A DNA stretch of 13,458 nucleotides from JBEKHI01 sp050012355 (GTDB lineage Bacteria > Actinomycetota > Actinomycetes > Streptosporangiales > Streptosporangiaceae): NCBI GenBank assembly GCA_050012355.1, contig JBEKHI010000226.1, forward strand, positions 1 through 13,458, given 5' to 3'. Shown one piece after another: positions 1-7,038 of this stretch. Under the pieces are notes generated by a model. That model did not search any database, was not told where the DNA came from, and saw only the letters and a program-made list of their open reading frames with translations. Positions within the stretch are counted from its first letter, which is position 1; each line of letters starts with the position of its first letter. The position numbers and the translations under genes are program-made.

Positions 1-1025
1 CGACCAGAAGATAAGTCACCGCGAACCCCGCGGCCCAGGTGAGGCCAAAGCGCTGTTTTCCGGTGAGCAGCGCGTACGCGAGATACGCGGTCACGGCGGG
101 GAAGGTAGAGACGTAAGCCAGCTCGAACGTCGTCCACAGCAGCTGCACGAGTTTCAGGTATCGGTAGGCGTACGGCAGGGCTTGCCACCAGCTCTGCCCC
201 CAGCGGCGGCGTTGCTTGAACGTGACGCGCAGGCTAGTGGGCATATCGGTCTCGACGATCGCCTCGTTGACTCCGACGGTCTGCCCGCGTCGTAGAGCAC
301 GCAGATTCATCCACCGGTCGTCGCCGCAGTTGACGCCGGCGCTGGCGGTGTACTCGTCCAAGTGATCGTAGAAGATCGCCGCGCGGTAAAGCGCGAGCGC
401 CCCAGATGTCGTTTCCAGTGCGCCCACAACTGAGCGTGAGGCACGGCACGATACGCACGCGGTGCCGATGTCCATATCCGCGCCCCGCGTAACCCAGTTT
501 GAATTCCAGTTGCGTACGTATATCCAGCCGGTCGCCGCCTGGATGCGCTCATCGCTCATCGCGCGTAGCAGATGCCCGAGGGCGTCGGGACGGATCTCCG
601 AGTCACTATCGACGGTCAGGATGAAATCGAACGCCCCGGCACCGGCCGAGCGCAGCGCCGTGGCCTGGGCGCCGCGCTTGCCCTGGTTTTCCTGCCGTAT
701 CCAGGTGACACGCGGATCCTCGACGGGCCGGGGCGGCACCGCGCTCCCCGTCGTCCACGACGATGATCTGATCGACCGGAACTTCCGATGCCAGCAAGCT
801 GCGCACACACGCGTGCAGCGCCTGCTCACCCTCGTTGTAGGCAGGGACGACAGCCAAAACCCGGCCGCGCGCAAGTGGCCGGGACGTGAAGGTGCGTGGC
901 CGGACCGCAGCCAGCAGGCACAGGCACGCCGCGCACAAGCACGCCGCCCACACCGGCAGGAACTCCATCGTCTCCCCGTGCCACATCCGCAGCCCGGCGG
1001 TGACCACCGCAGTCGCGGCAACCAA
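1..1025 (-). pseudogene. Membrane glycosyltransferase family 2 (hyaluronan/cellulose synthase-like), frameshifted and cut by window edge
   Basis: A processive GT2 enzyme would polymerise a polysaccharide from a nucleotide sugar at the membrane. The N-terminal part is read in one frame from about 1025 (TTG) or 986 (ATG). It has a hydrophobic segment (FLPVWAACLCAACLC...), then VLAVVPAYNEGE and VDQIIVVDDG. The frame must then shift: the next frame, open from about 745 to position 2, reads SAVPPRPVEDPRVTWIRQEN, then DSDSE (599-610, the DxD metal/nucleotide site), GDDRW (GDD at 317-325, acceptor site), QRRRW (200-214, the QxxRW motif) and further hydrophobic segments. Removing one C from CCCC at 746-749 restores DDGS in one frame, so a single-base indel explains the break. 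The gene is either recently broken or carries a sequencing error. The exact start is unresolved, and the C-terminus lies left of the window. Family assignment is strong; the polymer made is unknown. Confidence 0.82.
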
Positions 1026-1042
1026 ATATCCGGCATCGCGAG

Positions 1043-1207
1043 CTAGCGCCTCCGAGAGTTTCTGATGTGCCGGATAACCGTGACGCCCGCGAGCAGCACG
1101 CTGGAGACCAAAAACGCGACTCCGATCTCCATCCCGGTGGGGATACCGCCGGATGCCACGATGCCCCCGCCCGCCGCCACCGCTCCGATCGGAAGTCTGT
1201 GATACAT
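1043..1207 (-). CDS. Small single-pass membrane peptide upstream of the glycosyltransferase (54 aa)
   Basis: A 54-residue ORF starts MYHRLPIG and ends RNSRRR. It has an AAAGGA ribosome binding site about 7 bases before the ATG, a Gly/Ala-rich N-terminus, one hydrophobic helix (IGVAFLVSSVLLAGVTVI, roughly residues 28-45) and a basic tail. This is the N-out/positive-inside layout of a tiny membrane protein, reminiscent of the helix plus Arg tail of LPxTG-type sorting signals but with no LPxTG. It ends just before the start of the glycosyltransferase, which suggests one transcript and perhaps translational coupling. The frame is closed by TAG at 1043-1045. I do not recognise a named family. Calling it an accessory to the synthase is inference from position alone. 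Confidence 0.55.
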   Translation of the reverse strand: MYHRLPIGAVAAGGGIVASGGIPTGMEIGVAFLVSSVLLAGVTVIRHIRNSRRR

Positions 1208-1401
1208 GGCCGTGTCCTTTCATGGTTGAGGAAAGCGAGACGGCATCAGGTATTCCAGTCGACGGGTTCTCCCCCGCCATATCTTGCGTGCCGTCGGCGT
1301 CTAGTGAGGAAGCCGATCCATCGGGCGTAGCTGAGGGATCAGATCCGTGCTGAGGAATGGCCCCATAATCAGGCTGTCCGTCAGCAGGCGTGATAGATCG
1401 C

Positions 1402-1431
1402 CCTATAGTGTCCATACGACTGCATCTCCAA
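1402..1431 (-). promoter_or_regulatory. Candidate promoter for the 54-aa peptide/glycosyltransferase unit
   Basis: Read on the minus strand, TTGGAG (1431-1426) and TATAGG (1407-1402) are separated by 18 bases, about 195 bases upstream of the 54-aa ORF. Both hexamers are imperfect, so this is a weak call. Confidence 0.3.
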
Positions 1432-1449
1432 CCAGGTGCGGTCCGTTTC

Positions 1450-1484
1450 CCGGGCCATCGCAGCTAGCCCCTGCGATGGCCCGG
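1450..1484. terminator. Isolated perfect 14-bp stem-loop, terminator-like
   Basis: CCGGGCCATCGCAG (1450-1463) and CTGCGATGGCCCGG (1471-1484) are perfect reverse complements around a 7-base loop. TTTGT follows on the plus strand. No gene on the plus strand ends here, and the nearest minus-strand gene starts 240 bases away. It could be the end of an unseen small RNA, a relic terminator, or an operator next to the candidate promoter at 1402-1431. Confidence 0.5.
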
Positions 1485-1892
1485 TTTGTACACAGTGAGC
1501 CAGGTTGCTACTGGGAGTAATCACTGGTCACGGATATGGGACGCGGGGTCCGTGCAGGCGGTTGGCCGCCGTTTCCATTCCGTTACAGGTCATCAACGCG
1601 ATGATTACTTAAAGGGTTCGACTGAACACCCATAGCCATCTTGAGGCAGTTACGGATAGCAACTCCTACCGGACACAAGACCGCAGGACTTTCCACGCCC
1701 TCGCCGACAGAAAGCCGCCCATGCCGGGAGGTGCGGACATATCGCTTGCCCTGCGTACGGTCGAGTGAGGAGTCTCGACGGTGCCGCAGTATCGCATAGC
1801 GGCGGTTCACGCCCCCGTGCTGGCGCAGGCAACGTGGCCAGGGTAGGGAGTCCCAGCACGGTCGCCGTGTTCTTGGCTGTGCATGGCCGCTA
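1485..1892. other. Non-coding stretch, no supportable gene
   Basis: About 400 bases with lower GC than the neighbours. Frames are open on the minus strand (1583-1984) but the composition is erratic, no ribosome binding site is visible and I recognise no protein family. A short 6-bp stem (GTCGAG...CTCGAC, about 1759-1778) is the only structure seen. Probably degraded DNA. Confidence 0.4.
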
Positions 1893-2354
1893 GTGATGCC
1901 ACTTGAGGCGCGCGATAGGATCGAGTGCATACTGCGAACCGCTGGAGGTAAGGCCAGGCGAGCACGGACATCCCCGCATGGCACTCAATTCGGGCCTTAC
2001 ACAGTCCTCGACCTTCATGAACTGCCCGAGGACGGCAAGGGGCTCGAACTTGAGGACGGGTGGCTGATAGAAGTGGCGGCAAGCTCACGGCATAACTGGG
2101 CGCTGCGGACCCTTGCCCGAATAATTGAGCGCACCGACCGGCTGCGCAAGGTCGGCGAATACGCCAGGCTCGGCATTCCGCAATACTGGATCGTCGAGCA
2201 CACACCCCAGCTTTCGGTCCAGGTCCTGACGCTGGCCGACGGAATCTACACTGCCGCCCCGACTGTCATGCAGGGCGCCCGGCTTGAGGTCGTGATCCAC
2301 GCGGACAAGCCGTTTACAGTCTCATTCGACCCGGCAGACCTGCTCGACTTCTGA
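1893..2354 (+). pseudogene. Uma2-family (DUF820) endonuclease remnant lacking its catalytic core
   Basis: Uma2 proteins are PD-(D/E)XK-fold putative nucleases, common in actinomycetes. The N-terminal signature is clear: YTVLDLHELPEDGKGLELEDGW (22 residues, positions about 2000-2065). The C-terminal signature is clear too: YARLGIPQYWIVE and FDPADLL. Normally about 60-70 residues lie between them, holding the DxVVV strand and the EVxSPS/ExK-type catalytic residues. Here RTLARIIE runs straight into RTDRLRKVGEY at about 2127-2133, so the active site has been deleted in frame. The true start is also damaged. ATG at 1978 begins MALNSG but is out of frame; one extra G in the GGG at about 1993 would give MALNSGPYTVLDL. 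The open frame back to 1893 is probably fortuitous. Almost certainly inactive as a nuclease. Confidence 0.75.
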
Positions 2355-2418
2355 TCCGAGCGCCGACCCTGACTAAGGTCGAAGACCACGATATGGCCTC
2401 ATTGCTGGATGTGGCACG

Positions 2419-2483
2419 TATAACGCCGACTATGTGCGGGATTGGTCGCTGGCCCTGTCGGGTGCGGTTCCGCATATAACGCC
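2419..2483 (+). repeat. Direct repeat TATAACGCC, 56-base offset
   Basis: TATAACGCC occurs at 2419-2427 and 2475-2483 with similar flanks (CACG-TATAACGCC-GAC and GCA-TATAACGCC-AGC). It lies between the Uma2 remnant and the membrane protein gene. AT-rich words of this kind are uncommon in the window. Function unknown; a protein-binding or recombination site is possible but not shown. Confidence 0.35.
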
Positions 2484-2570
2484 AGCGGTTGCGCGTTCAA
2501 GTAGATCGTCAATCTTGCAGTGTCAGGTAACCCACCGACGCGCCTAAGACGCAGCGCGCACGGGAATGGG

Positions 2571-3083
2571 TCACAGGAGCGACAAAGGCAGCAGCGCGAA
2601 GATGGCGATGGCAAGGCCGATCCGCAGGAAACGGTGCCCGCCAGACATTGCCAGGAACGCTGCGGCAGCGTAGGAGCCCGCCACGCCAAGGCTCGCGGCC
2701 AGCAACGTGAGAGGTGCTCCGTTCAGGAAATATCGCTGATACATATGACCGATGATCAGCGCAATCAGCGGCCCTACGAGGACGATGGGCCACGCGGGCC
2801 GCACCCCGGCCAAGCGGAGCAGTGGTCCGACCACCAGCACTATCCCGACCGCGAGCACCGGCACCCCGATGACTGCCAATCCCATGCATCCCATTTTTCC
2901 GTTCGAGCAGCCCAGTCGGTTACCCACGGAATCGAACAGATGCGATTGCGTGCCGTAGGAAACGAAAAGCCATAGCGCGATGCATAGGGCAGCGGGAACG
3001 GCGGCCGCTATCAGTACACGAGTCCATCCAGCACGCCCCGTCCCAGTAACCGGCGCTCCCTGTTCCGGCACGGAACTAACCAC
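2571..3083 (-). CDS. Hypothetical multi-pass membrane protein (about 170 aa)
   Basis: No family recognised. From GTG at 3083 (VVSSVPEQG) the protein has about five hydrophobic segments: VLIAAAVPAALCIALWLFV, MGLAVIGVPVLAVGIVLVV, AWPIVLVGPLIALIIG, LTLLAASLGVAGSYAAAAF and FLRIGLAIAIFALLPLSLL. The loop after the first helix holds two cysteines (GCSNGKMGC) that could form a disulfide outside the cell. The frame is open further upstream, but that part (CRRLLYS...) looks non-coding and has no ribosome binding site. GTG at 3071 is an alternative start. No good ribosome binding site supports either, so the start is uncertain. It is divergent from the EF-G-like gene. Confidence 0.6.
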   Translation of the reverse strand: MVSSVPEQGAPVTGTGRAGWTRVLIAAAVPAALCIALWLFVSYGTQSHLFDSVGNRLGCSNGKMGCMGLAVIGVPVLAVGIVLVVGPLLRLAGVRPAWPIVLVGPLIALIIGHMYQRYFLNGAPLTLLAASLGVAGSYAAAAFLAMSGGHRFLRIGLAIAIFALLPLSLL

Positions 3084-3222
3084 GTTCGCACTATATAGAA
3101 GCCGACGACAGACCGGAGCATCTCCACACAATTGATGACGGAGAGCGACTGGCCGACAGGGTGGGCAGCGAGACAACCGGTTTCGTTGAAGGGGCGGTTT
3201 CACTAGCCTCTTAACTAGTCTT

Positions 3223-3244
3223 GCGCTGCCGTTCGTCGCAGCGC
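3223..3244 (+). promoter_or_regulatory. Stem-loop in the 5' leader, just before the leader-peptide RBS
   Basis: GCGCTGC (3223-3229) and GCAGCGC (3238-3244) pair perfectly around an 8-base loop, 11 bases ahead of the leader ORF ribosome binding site. Upstream there is also a small inverted repeat, ACTAG...CTAGT (3202-3219), and a poor promoter match TTGAAG (3186-3191). The promoter itself is not firmly identified. Confidence 0.4.
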
Positions 3245-3269
3245 GCCACGACGACGAGGGGAGCCGACC

Positions 3270-3374
3270 GTGCGTCATCGCACCGTGGTCGCCGTCCCCC
3301 AGTCGCGGTATGAGGTGATTCTGGTGTCTCCGGTTGCCCGGCGCCGGCTGCGCGGCCGACGCCGGATCTCGTGA
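3270..3374 (+). CDS. Arginine-rich leader peptide (34 aa) upstream of the EF-G-like gene
   Basis: GTG at 3270 is preceded by GAGGGGAG (3256-3263) with 6 bases of spacing, the strongest ribosome binding site in the neighbourhood. The peptide begins MRHRTVVAVPQSRYEV and ends ARRRLRGRRRIS, followed by TGA. The arginine run lies inside the left arm and loop of the stem-loop at 3338-3365, and the stop codon lies 24 bases before the terminator-like hairpin at 3399-3423. Short leader ORFs in front of translation-related or resistance genes act as stalling sensors in known systems such as erm genes. Here that role is inferred from layout, because no close relative is recognised. It is too short for usual gene finders. 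Confidence 0.5.
   Translation: MRHRTVVAVPQSRYEVILVSPVARRRLRGRRRIS
3338..3365 (+). promoter_or_regulatory. Stem-loop overlapping the 3' part of the leader ORF
   Basis: CCGGCGCCGGC (3338-3348) and GCCGACGCCGG (3355-3365) pair at 10 of 11 positions around the loop TGCGCG. It covers the Arg-rich codons of the leader ORF, so a ribosome there would melt it. Part of its right arm (ACGCC, 3359-3363) could instead pair with GGCGT at 3414-3418 in the downstream hairpin, a possible anti-terminator switch. Confidence 0.45.
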
Positions 3375-3398
3375 CGAGTCTCTGAGCCGTGCCCGCCG

Positions 3399-3427
3399 CC
3401 GGCCCGCCTGACAGGCGTGCCGGGTTT
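3399..3427 (+). terminator. Candidate attenuator hairpin between leader peptide and EF-G-like gene
   Basis: CCGGCCCGCC (3399-3408) and GGCGTGCCGG (3414-3423) pair at 9 of 10 positions around the loop TGACA. GTTT follows. It lies after the leader stop codon and 78 bases before the EF-G-like start. The U-run is short, as is usual in high-GC actinomycetes, so intrinsic termination is plausible but not certain. Confidence 0.45.
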
Positions 3428-3504
3428 CCATGCGGTCATCGGAAGTCGGTTCGCCGCGGGAATCGCGCCGTCCTGGTCCTGATCACTTCGAAAGGTCCTG
3501 TCCC

Positions 3505-5550
3505 GTGCGTACTGACCCGCACCTTGTTTTCGCCAGCCCCCTGAGCGCCGTCCGCAACCTGGGCATCCTCGCCCATGTGGACGCCGGCAAGACCACCATC
3601 ACCGAACGGATTTTGTATGTCACCGGCATCACCTACAAGCGCGGCGAAGTCCATGACGGCACGACCGTCACCGACTTCGACTCTCAGGAGCGCGACCGCG
3701 GGATCACCATCTTTGCCGCAGCCGTGAGCTGCGACTGGGACGGCCACCGGCTCAACCTCATCGACACGCCAGGGCATGTCGACTTCGCTGACGAGGTTGA
3801 ACGCTCGCTGCGGGTCCTCGACGGCGCAATCGCGGTGTTCGACGCCGTGGCGGGCGTCGAGCCGCAAAGCGAAACGGTGTGGCGGCAGGCCGACCGGCAC
3901 GGAGTGCCGCGGATCGCGTTCGTCAACAAGCTGGACCGGGCAGGCGCGGAACTCGATGCGGCTGTCGACTCGATCCGGCGGCGACTGCACCCGGCGCCGC
4001 TTGTGGTGCAACTGCCCATCGGGCGGGAGGACGGATTCACCGGCGTCATTGACCTACTGCGCCTACGGGCGGTGGTCTGGGCTGACGGGCGCGAAACGGC
4101 CGACGAAGGCCCGGTGCCGGACGTGCTGATGGACGAGGCACGCCGACGCCGCCGGCTGCTGGAGGAGGCGGTTGCCGAGCTGCATCCGGCGGCGCTGGAG
4201 GAGTTCTGCGCGCACGGGACCGTGTCCGCGCAGACGCTGTCCTGCGCGCTTCGCGACCTCACCCGCAGCGGCGACGGCCTCGTGGTGCTGTGCGGCTCGG
4301 CCTACCGCAACCGCGGGATCGAGCTGCTGCTGGACGCCGTCGTGGCCTACCTGCCCTCGCCGCTGGATGTGCCGCCGGTGCGCGGCACTCAGGACGGCGT
4401 GGTGCAGGAACGGCCCGCCGACCCGGCGGCGCCATTCGCCGCGCTGGTGTTCAAGGTCGCCGCGACCGCCACCGGCAGGCTCACCTACCTGCGGGTGTAC
4501 TCGGGAACGGTCCGGAAAGGAGCGGCAGTGTGGGATGCCGGTACCCGCCGCATCGAACGGATCGCCCGGCTCCTGCGGGTCCAAGCCGACCGGCACTCAG
4601 AAATAGACGGCGCGGTCGCCGGTGACATCGTCGCGGTCGCCGGGCCGAAGGCAGCCCGGGCCGGCACCACCCTCTGCGAGCCCGGCGACCCGCTGGTCCT
4701 CGAGCCGCCGGTGCCGGCGGATCCGGTGGTCTCGGTGGCGGTAGAGGCCCGCCGGGCAGGCGACACCGGACGGTTGGCGTCGGCGCTGGCGAACCTGGTC
4801 GAGGAGGATCCGTCGCTGGCCGTGCGGAACGATCCGGAGACTGGCCAGACAGTACTTTCCGGGCTGGGAGAGCTGCACCTAGAGGTTGCGGTGGAGAAGA
4901 TCCGCCGCGCCTGCGGCCTGGAAGTCATGACCGGACAGCCACAGGTGGCCTACCGGGAGACCGTCGTCCGAGGGGTGTCCGGGCTGGTCTACCGGCACGT
5001 CAAGCAGGACGGGGGTGCCGGCCAGTTCGCCCACGTCGTCCTCGATGTCGAGGCCGCGGACGTGGAAGGTTTCGTGTTCCAGTCGACAGTGGCCGGCGGC
5101 CACGTGCCGCGCGAGTACATCCGGGCGGTGGAAGCTGGCTGCCGGGACGCCCTGGCTGAGGGTCCGCTCGGCCAGCCGGTGACCGGGCTACGGGTCACCT
5201 TGACCGACGGGGCCACTCACCCGAAGGATTCGTCGGAGATGGCGTTCCAGACGGCAGGCCGGCTCGGACTGCGGGAAGCATTGCGCGCGAGCGTGATGCG
5301 GCTCCTGGAGCCCGTCGTCGAGGTCACAGTGACGGTGCCTGACGACGCCGTGGGCGGCGTGCTGGGAGACCTGTCGGCCCGGCGCGGCCACGTCGTGGAC
5401 TCGGTGGTGCGGGCCGGGACCGTCGTTGTCATCGCGACCGTGCCGCTGGCTGAGCTATTCGGCTACGCGAACCGGCTGCGTAGCCGGACACAGGGCCGGG
5501 GCACCTTCACCGCCCGGCCAGTCGGCTATGCCCCGGCACCACCGGGCTAG
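3505..5550 (+). CDS. EF-G-like translational GTPase (second EF-G paralogue type)
   Basis: Predicted to bind the ribosome and use GTP hydrolysis, as EF-G does in translocation or recycling. The 681-residue length is close to EF-G. The start GTG at 3505 has AAAGG 9 bases upstream; the frame is open back to 3430 but that part looks non-coding. G1 AHVDAGKT (23-30), RGITI (65-69), G3 DTPGH (87-91), G4 NKLD (141-144) and G5 CGSAY (263-267) are all intact. Domains II-V follow, with GLGELHLEV (453-461), GQPQVAYRET, the domain IV tip with DGATHPKDSSE (His 572 aligns with the translocation His of EF-G), GDLSARRG and TQGRGTF. The usual domain IV GGRGQ is GGAGQ here. These domain IV/V motifs match EF-G, not TetM/TetO. 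It is probably not the housekeeping copy, as no rpsL/rpsG/tuf are adjacent. Leader and hairpins upstream suggest attenuation control. Confidence 0.9.
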   Translation: MRTDPHLVFASPLSAVRNLGILAHVDAGKTTITERILYVTGITYKRGEVHDGTTVTDFDSQERDRGITIFAAAVSCDWDGHRLNLIDTPGHVDFADEVERSLRVLDGAIAVFDAVAGVEPQSETVWRQADRHGVPRIAFVNKLDRAGAELDAAVDSIRRRLHPAPLVVQLPIGREDGFTGVIDLLRLRAVVWADGRETADEGPVPDVLMDEARRRRRLLEEAVAELHPAALEEFCAHGTVSAQTLSCALRDLTRSGDGLVVLCGSAYRNRGIELLLDAVVAYLPSPLDVPPVRGTQDGVVQERPADPAAPFAALVFKVAATATGRLTYLRVYSGTVRKGAAVWDAGTRRIERIARLLRVQADRHSEIDGAVAGDIVAVAGPKAARAGTTLCEPGDPLVLEPPVPADPVVSVAVEARRAGDTGRLASALANLVEEDPSLAVRNDPETGQTVLSGLGELHLEVAVEKIRRACGLEVMTGQPQVAYRETVVRGVSGLVYRHVKQDGGAGQFAHVVLDVEAADVEGFVFQSTVAGGHVPREYIRAVEAGCRDALAEGPLGQPVTGLRVTLTDGATHPKDSSEMAFQTAGRLGLREALRASVMRLLEPVVEVTVTVPDDAVGGVLGDLSARRGHVVDSVVRAGTVVVIATVPLAELFGYANRLRSRTQGRGTFTARPVGYAPAPPG

Positions 5551-5590
5551 CGCCCAGGGACGGTAACCGGCACCGTTCCCCGTAAAGGGA

Positions 5591-5626
5591 GGCGGGCCGC
5601 GCCCGGTAGCCCGTGCGCGGCCCGCC
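5591..5626. terminator. Strong bidirectional terminator hairpin
   Basis: GGCGGGCCGCGC (5591-5602) and GCGCGGCCCGCC (5615-5626) form a perfect 12-bp stem with a 12-base loop. It lies between the ends of the convergent EF-G-like and chitinase genes and could serve both. There is no U-run on either strand. Confidence 0.75.
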
Positions 5627-5638
5627 CGAGGGTCTCCG

Positions 5639-6931
5639 TCAGAGCCCGAGGTCGCTCAGGAACTGGTCGGTGTACTCCAGTGGTGTCGTGCTGGAAATCG
5701 AGTTGCAGGTGGGGGAAGCGTAGTCATCAGAGCAGGGCGTGTCCCGGTCCAGTGACCAGAAGTGCAGGCCGGCCAGGCCGTTGTCGATCGCGTATGTCGT
5801 CAGTGTGTTCACGTCCGCGATGGTGAAGGTCTCGGTGGTGGTGTTGTTCATACCGATCATCGGGGTGACGGCGATCTTGCTCGCCGGGATTCCGTAGGTG
5901 TACTCGAGGTTCTCCACCGCCTGGATCGCCGACTGCGCCATTTCGCAGCTGCCGGAGACAACGACGCAGACGCTGCTGGACGCGCTGCCGTAGTCCATGG
6001 TCATCAGGTTGATGACGTAGTTGCTCAGGCCGGAGCCGAGCACCGCCTCGACGACCTCGTTACCGAGCGAGTTCACTCCGCCGTAGCTGCCATCGGATGC
6101 TCCCAGCGTGGCGAGCGTGAACGAGAACTGCAGGTTCGGGTACTCCGACTGTGCTCCCGCCGCCGCGTCAACCAGACTTTGGATCTCCGACTCGGTCTGG
6201 CCGCCTTCGATGTCGAAGTCAATGCCGACCAGGTTCGGGCTGGCGTAGGTAGCGATGAACGCTTCCATGCCAGCCGTCGAGTCGCAGGTGAAGGTCCCGT
6301 CCGCACCGCCGGTCGAGACAACGTAGTCCAGGTCGGCGGCCTGGAGTTGCGGAACGTTCTCGGCAGCCCAGTCGGCGCCCGAGACACCACCCCAGGTCTC
6401 GCTGCCACACTCTCCGGTAGCGAACGCGAGCGTGATCGCGGGCAGCTTCGGGATGTACTCCGACACCAGGCTGCCAGAGCCCACCACCGGCAGGTCGGAC
6501 CCTTCCACGGCCGACTGCATCTCGTAGGTGTTCCAGTTCATGTTGATCGTGACGTCCTTGTAGGGGCTGAAGAGCAGGCCGCTCACCGAGCCCGTGCCGG
6601 ACCCTGAACCTGACCCTCCGCCTCCCCCCGACGACCCGGAGCCGCCGGTGCAAGAGCCGTCGGATGTCCACGGCTCTCCCGAGCCGCTTCCGCCGTTGTT
6701 GGTCGCCGGGTCGTTGCCCTCAGTCCACCAGTTGGCGGTGTAATTAATCCCGTCCTCGCTGGCCTGATCGCCAGCGGTGTAGACGGTAGTGGAACTCCAC
6801 GCCGCGGCGCATGTGGTGGATGCCTGCGCGGCGGGCCCCGAGGCCACCGCGAGGACCGAGCCGCCGACTGTTAGCCCGAGCGCCGAGCCAGCGATGAGAG
6901 CTGTGCGCAGAATCCGTCTTCTGACGTGCAT
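5639..6931 (-). CDS. Secreted chitinase: signal peptide, CBM5/12, GH18 catalytic domain
   Basis: Hydrolyses beta-1,4 GlcNAc links in chitin outside the cell. ATG at 6931 is chosen because GGAGG lies 4 bases upstream; the frame is open 11 codons further but without support. The 430-residue protein has a signal peptide (basic MHVRRRILR, hydrophobic core, likely cut after AQA at 35-37) and a CBM5/12 chitin-binding module (about 41-94: CAAAW, Y51, NYTANWW with W68/W69, EPW). A Gly/Ser linker (95-118) follows, then a GH18 barrel (about 119-430). The catalytic signature is GIDFDIE (236-242), a DxxDxDxE-type motif with Glu 242 as proton donor; INLMTMDYG and LHFWSLDRDTPC are later barrel strands. The cysteines suggest disulfides. 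Monocistronic, facing the EF-G-like gene. Endo or exo action cannot be told from sequence. Confidence 0.93.
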   Translation of the reverse strand: MHVRRRILRTALIAGSALGLTVGGSVLAVASGPAAQASTTCAAAWSSTTVYTAGDQASEDGINYTANWWTEGNDPATNNGGSGSGEPWTSDGSCTGGSGSSGGGGGSGSGSGTGSVSGLLFSPYKDVTINMNWNTYEMQSAVEGSDLPVVGSGSLVSEYIPKLPAITLAFATGECGSETWGGVSGADWAAENVPQLQAADLDYVVSTGGADGTFTCDSTAGMEAFIATYASPNLVGIDFDIEGGQTESEIQSLVDAAAGAQSEYPNLQFSFTLATLGASDGSYGGVNSLGNEVVEAVLGSGLSNYVINLMTMDYGSASSSVCVVVSGSCEMAQSAIQAVENLEYTYGIPASKIAVTPMIGMNNTTTETFTIADVNTLTTYAIDNGLAGLHFWSLDRDTPCSDDYASPTCNSISSTTPLEYTDQFLSDLGL

Positions 6932-6935
6932 GAAT

Positions 6936-6940
6936 CCTCC
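6936..6940 (-). promoter_or_regulatory. Ribosome binding site of the chitinase gene
   Basis: On the minus strand GGAGG is followed by ATTC and ATG at 6931. This decides the start over the upstream in-frame codon at 6964. Confidence 0.8.
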
Positions 6941-7038
6941 AGGGGACGAGAGGAGCTGCGGCACTGGCGCCTCGCATGAGCCGGTAAACCGGTGATGTGG
7001 TCACTTTTTACGCCCGGAGAACCGGGCCGTCAAGGCTT

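Noticed and set aside
1380..1500. tRNA gene suggested by the compact hairpin
   Set aside because: Only one stem; no cloverleaf, T-loop GTTCGA or acceptor pairing in register.
1583..1984. 133-codon minus-strand open frame as a gene or transposase
   Set aside because: No family match, no ribosome binding site, irregular composition and overlap with the Uma2 remnant start. Insufficient support.
3505..5550. Tet(M)/OtrA-type tetracycline ribosomal protection protein
   Set aside because: Domain IV/V motifs (DGATHPKDSSE, GDLSARRG, TQGRGTF) and AVFDAVAGVEPQSETVWRQA follow EF-G, not TetM.
5762..6607. 281-codon plus-strand open frame
   Set aside because: Antisense to the chitinase, which has full domain and catalytic evidence.
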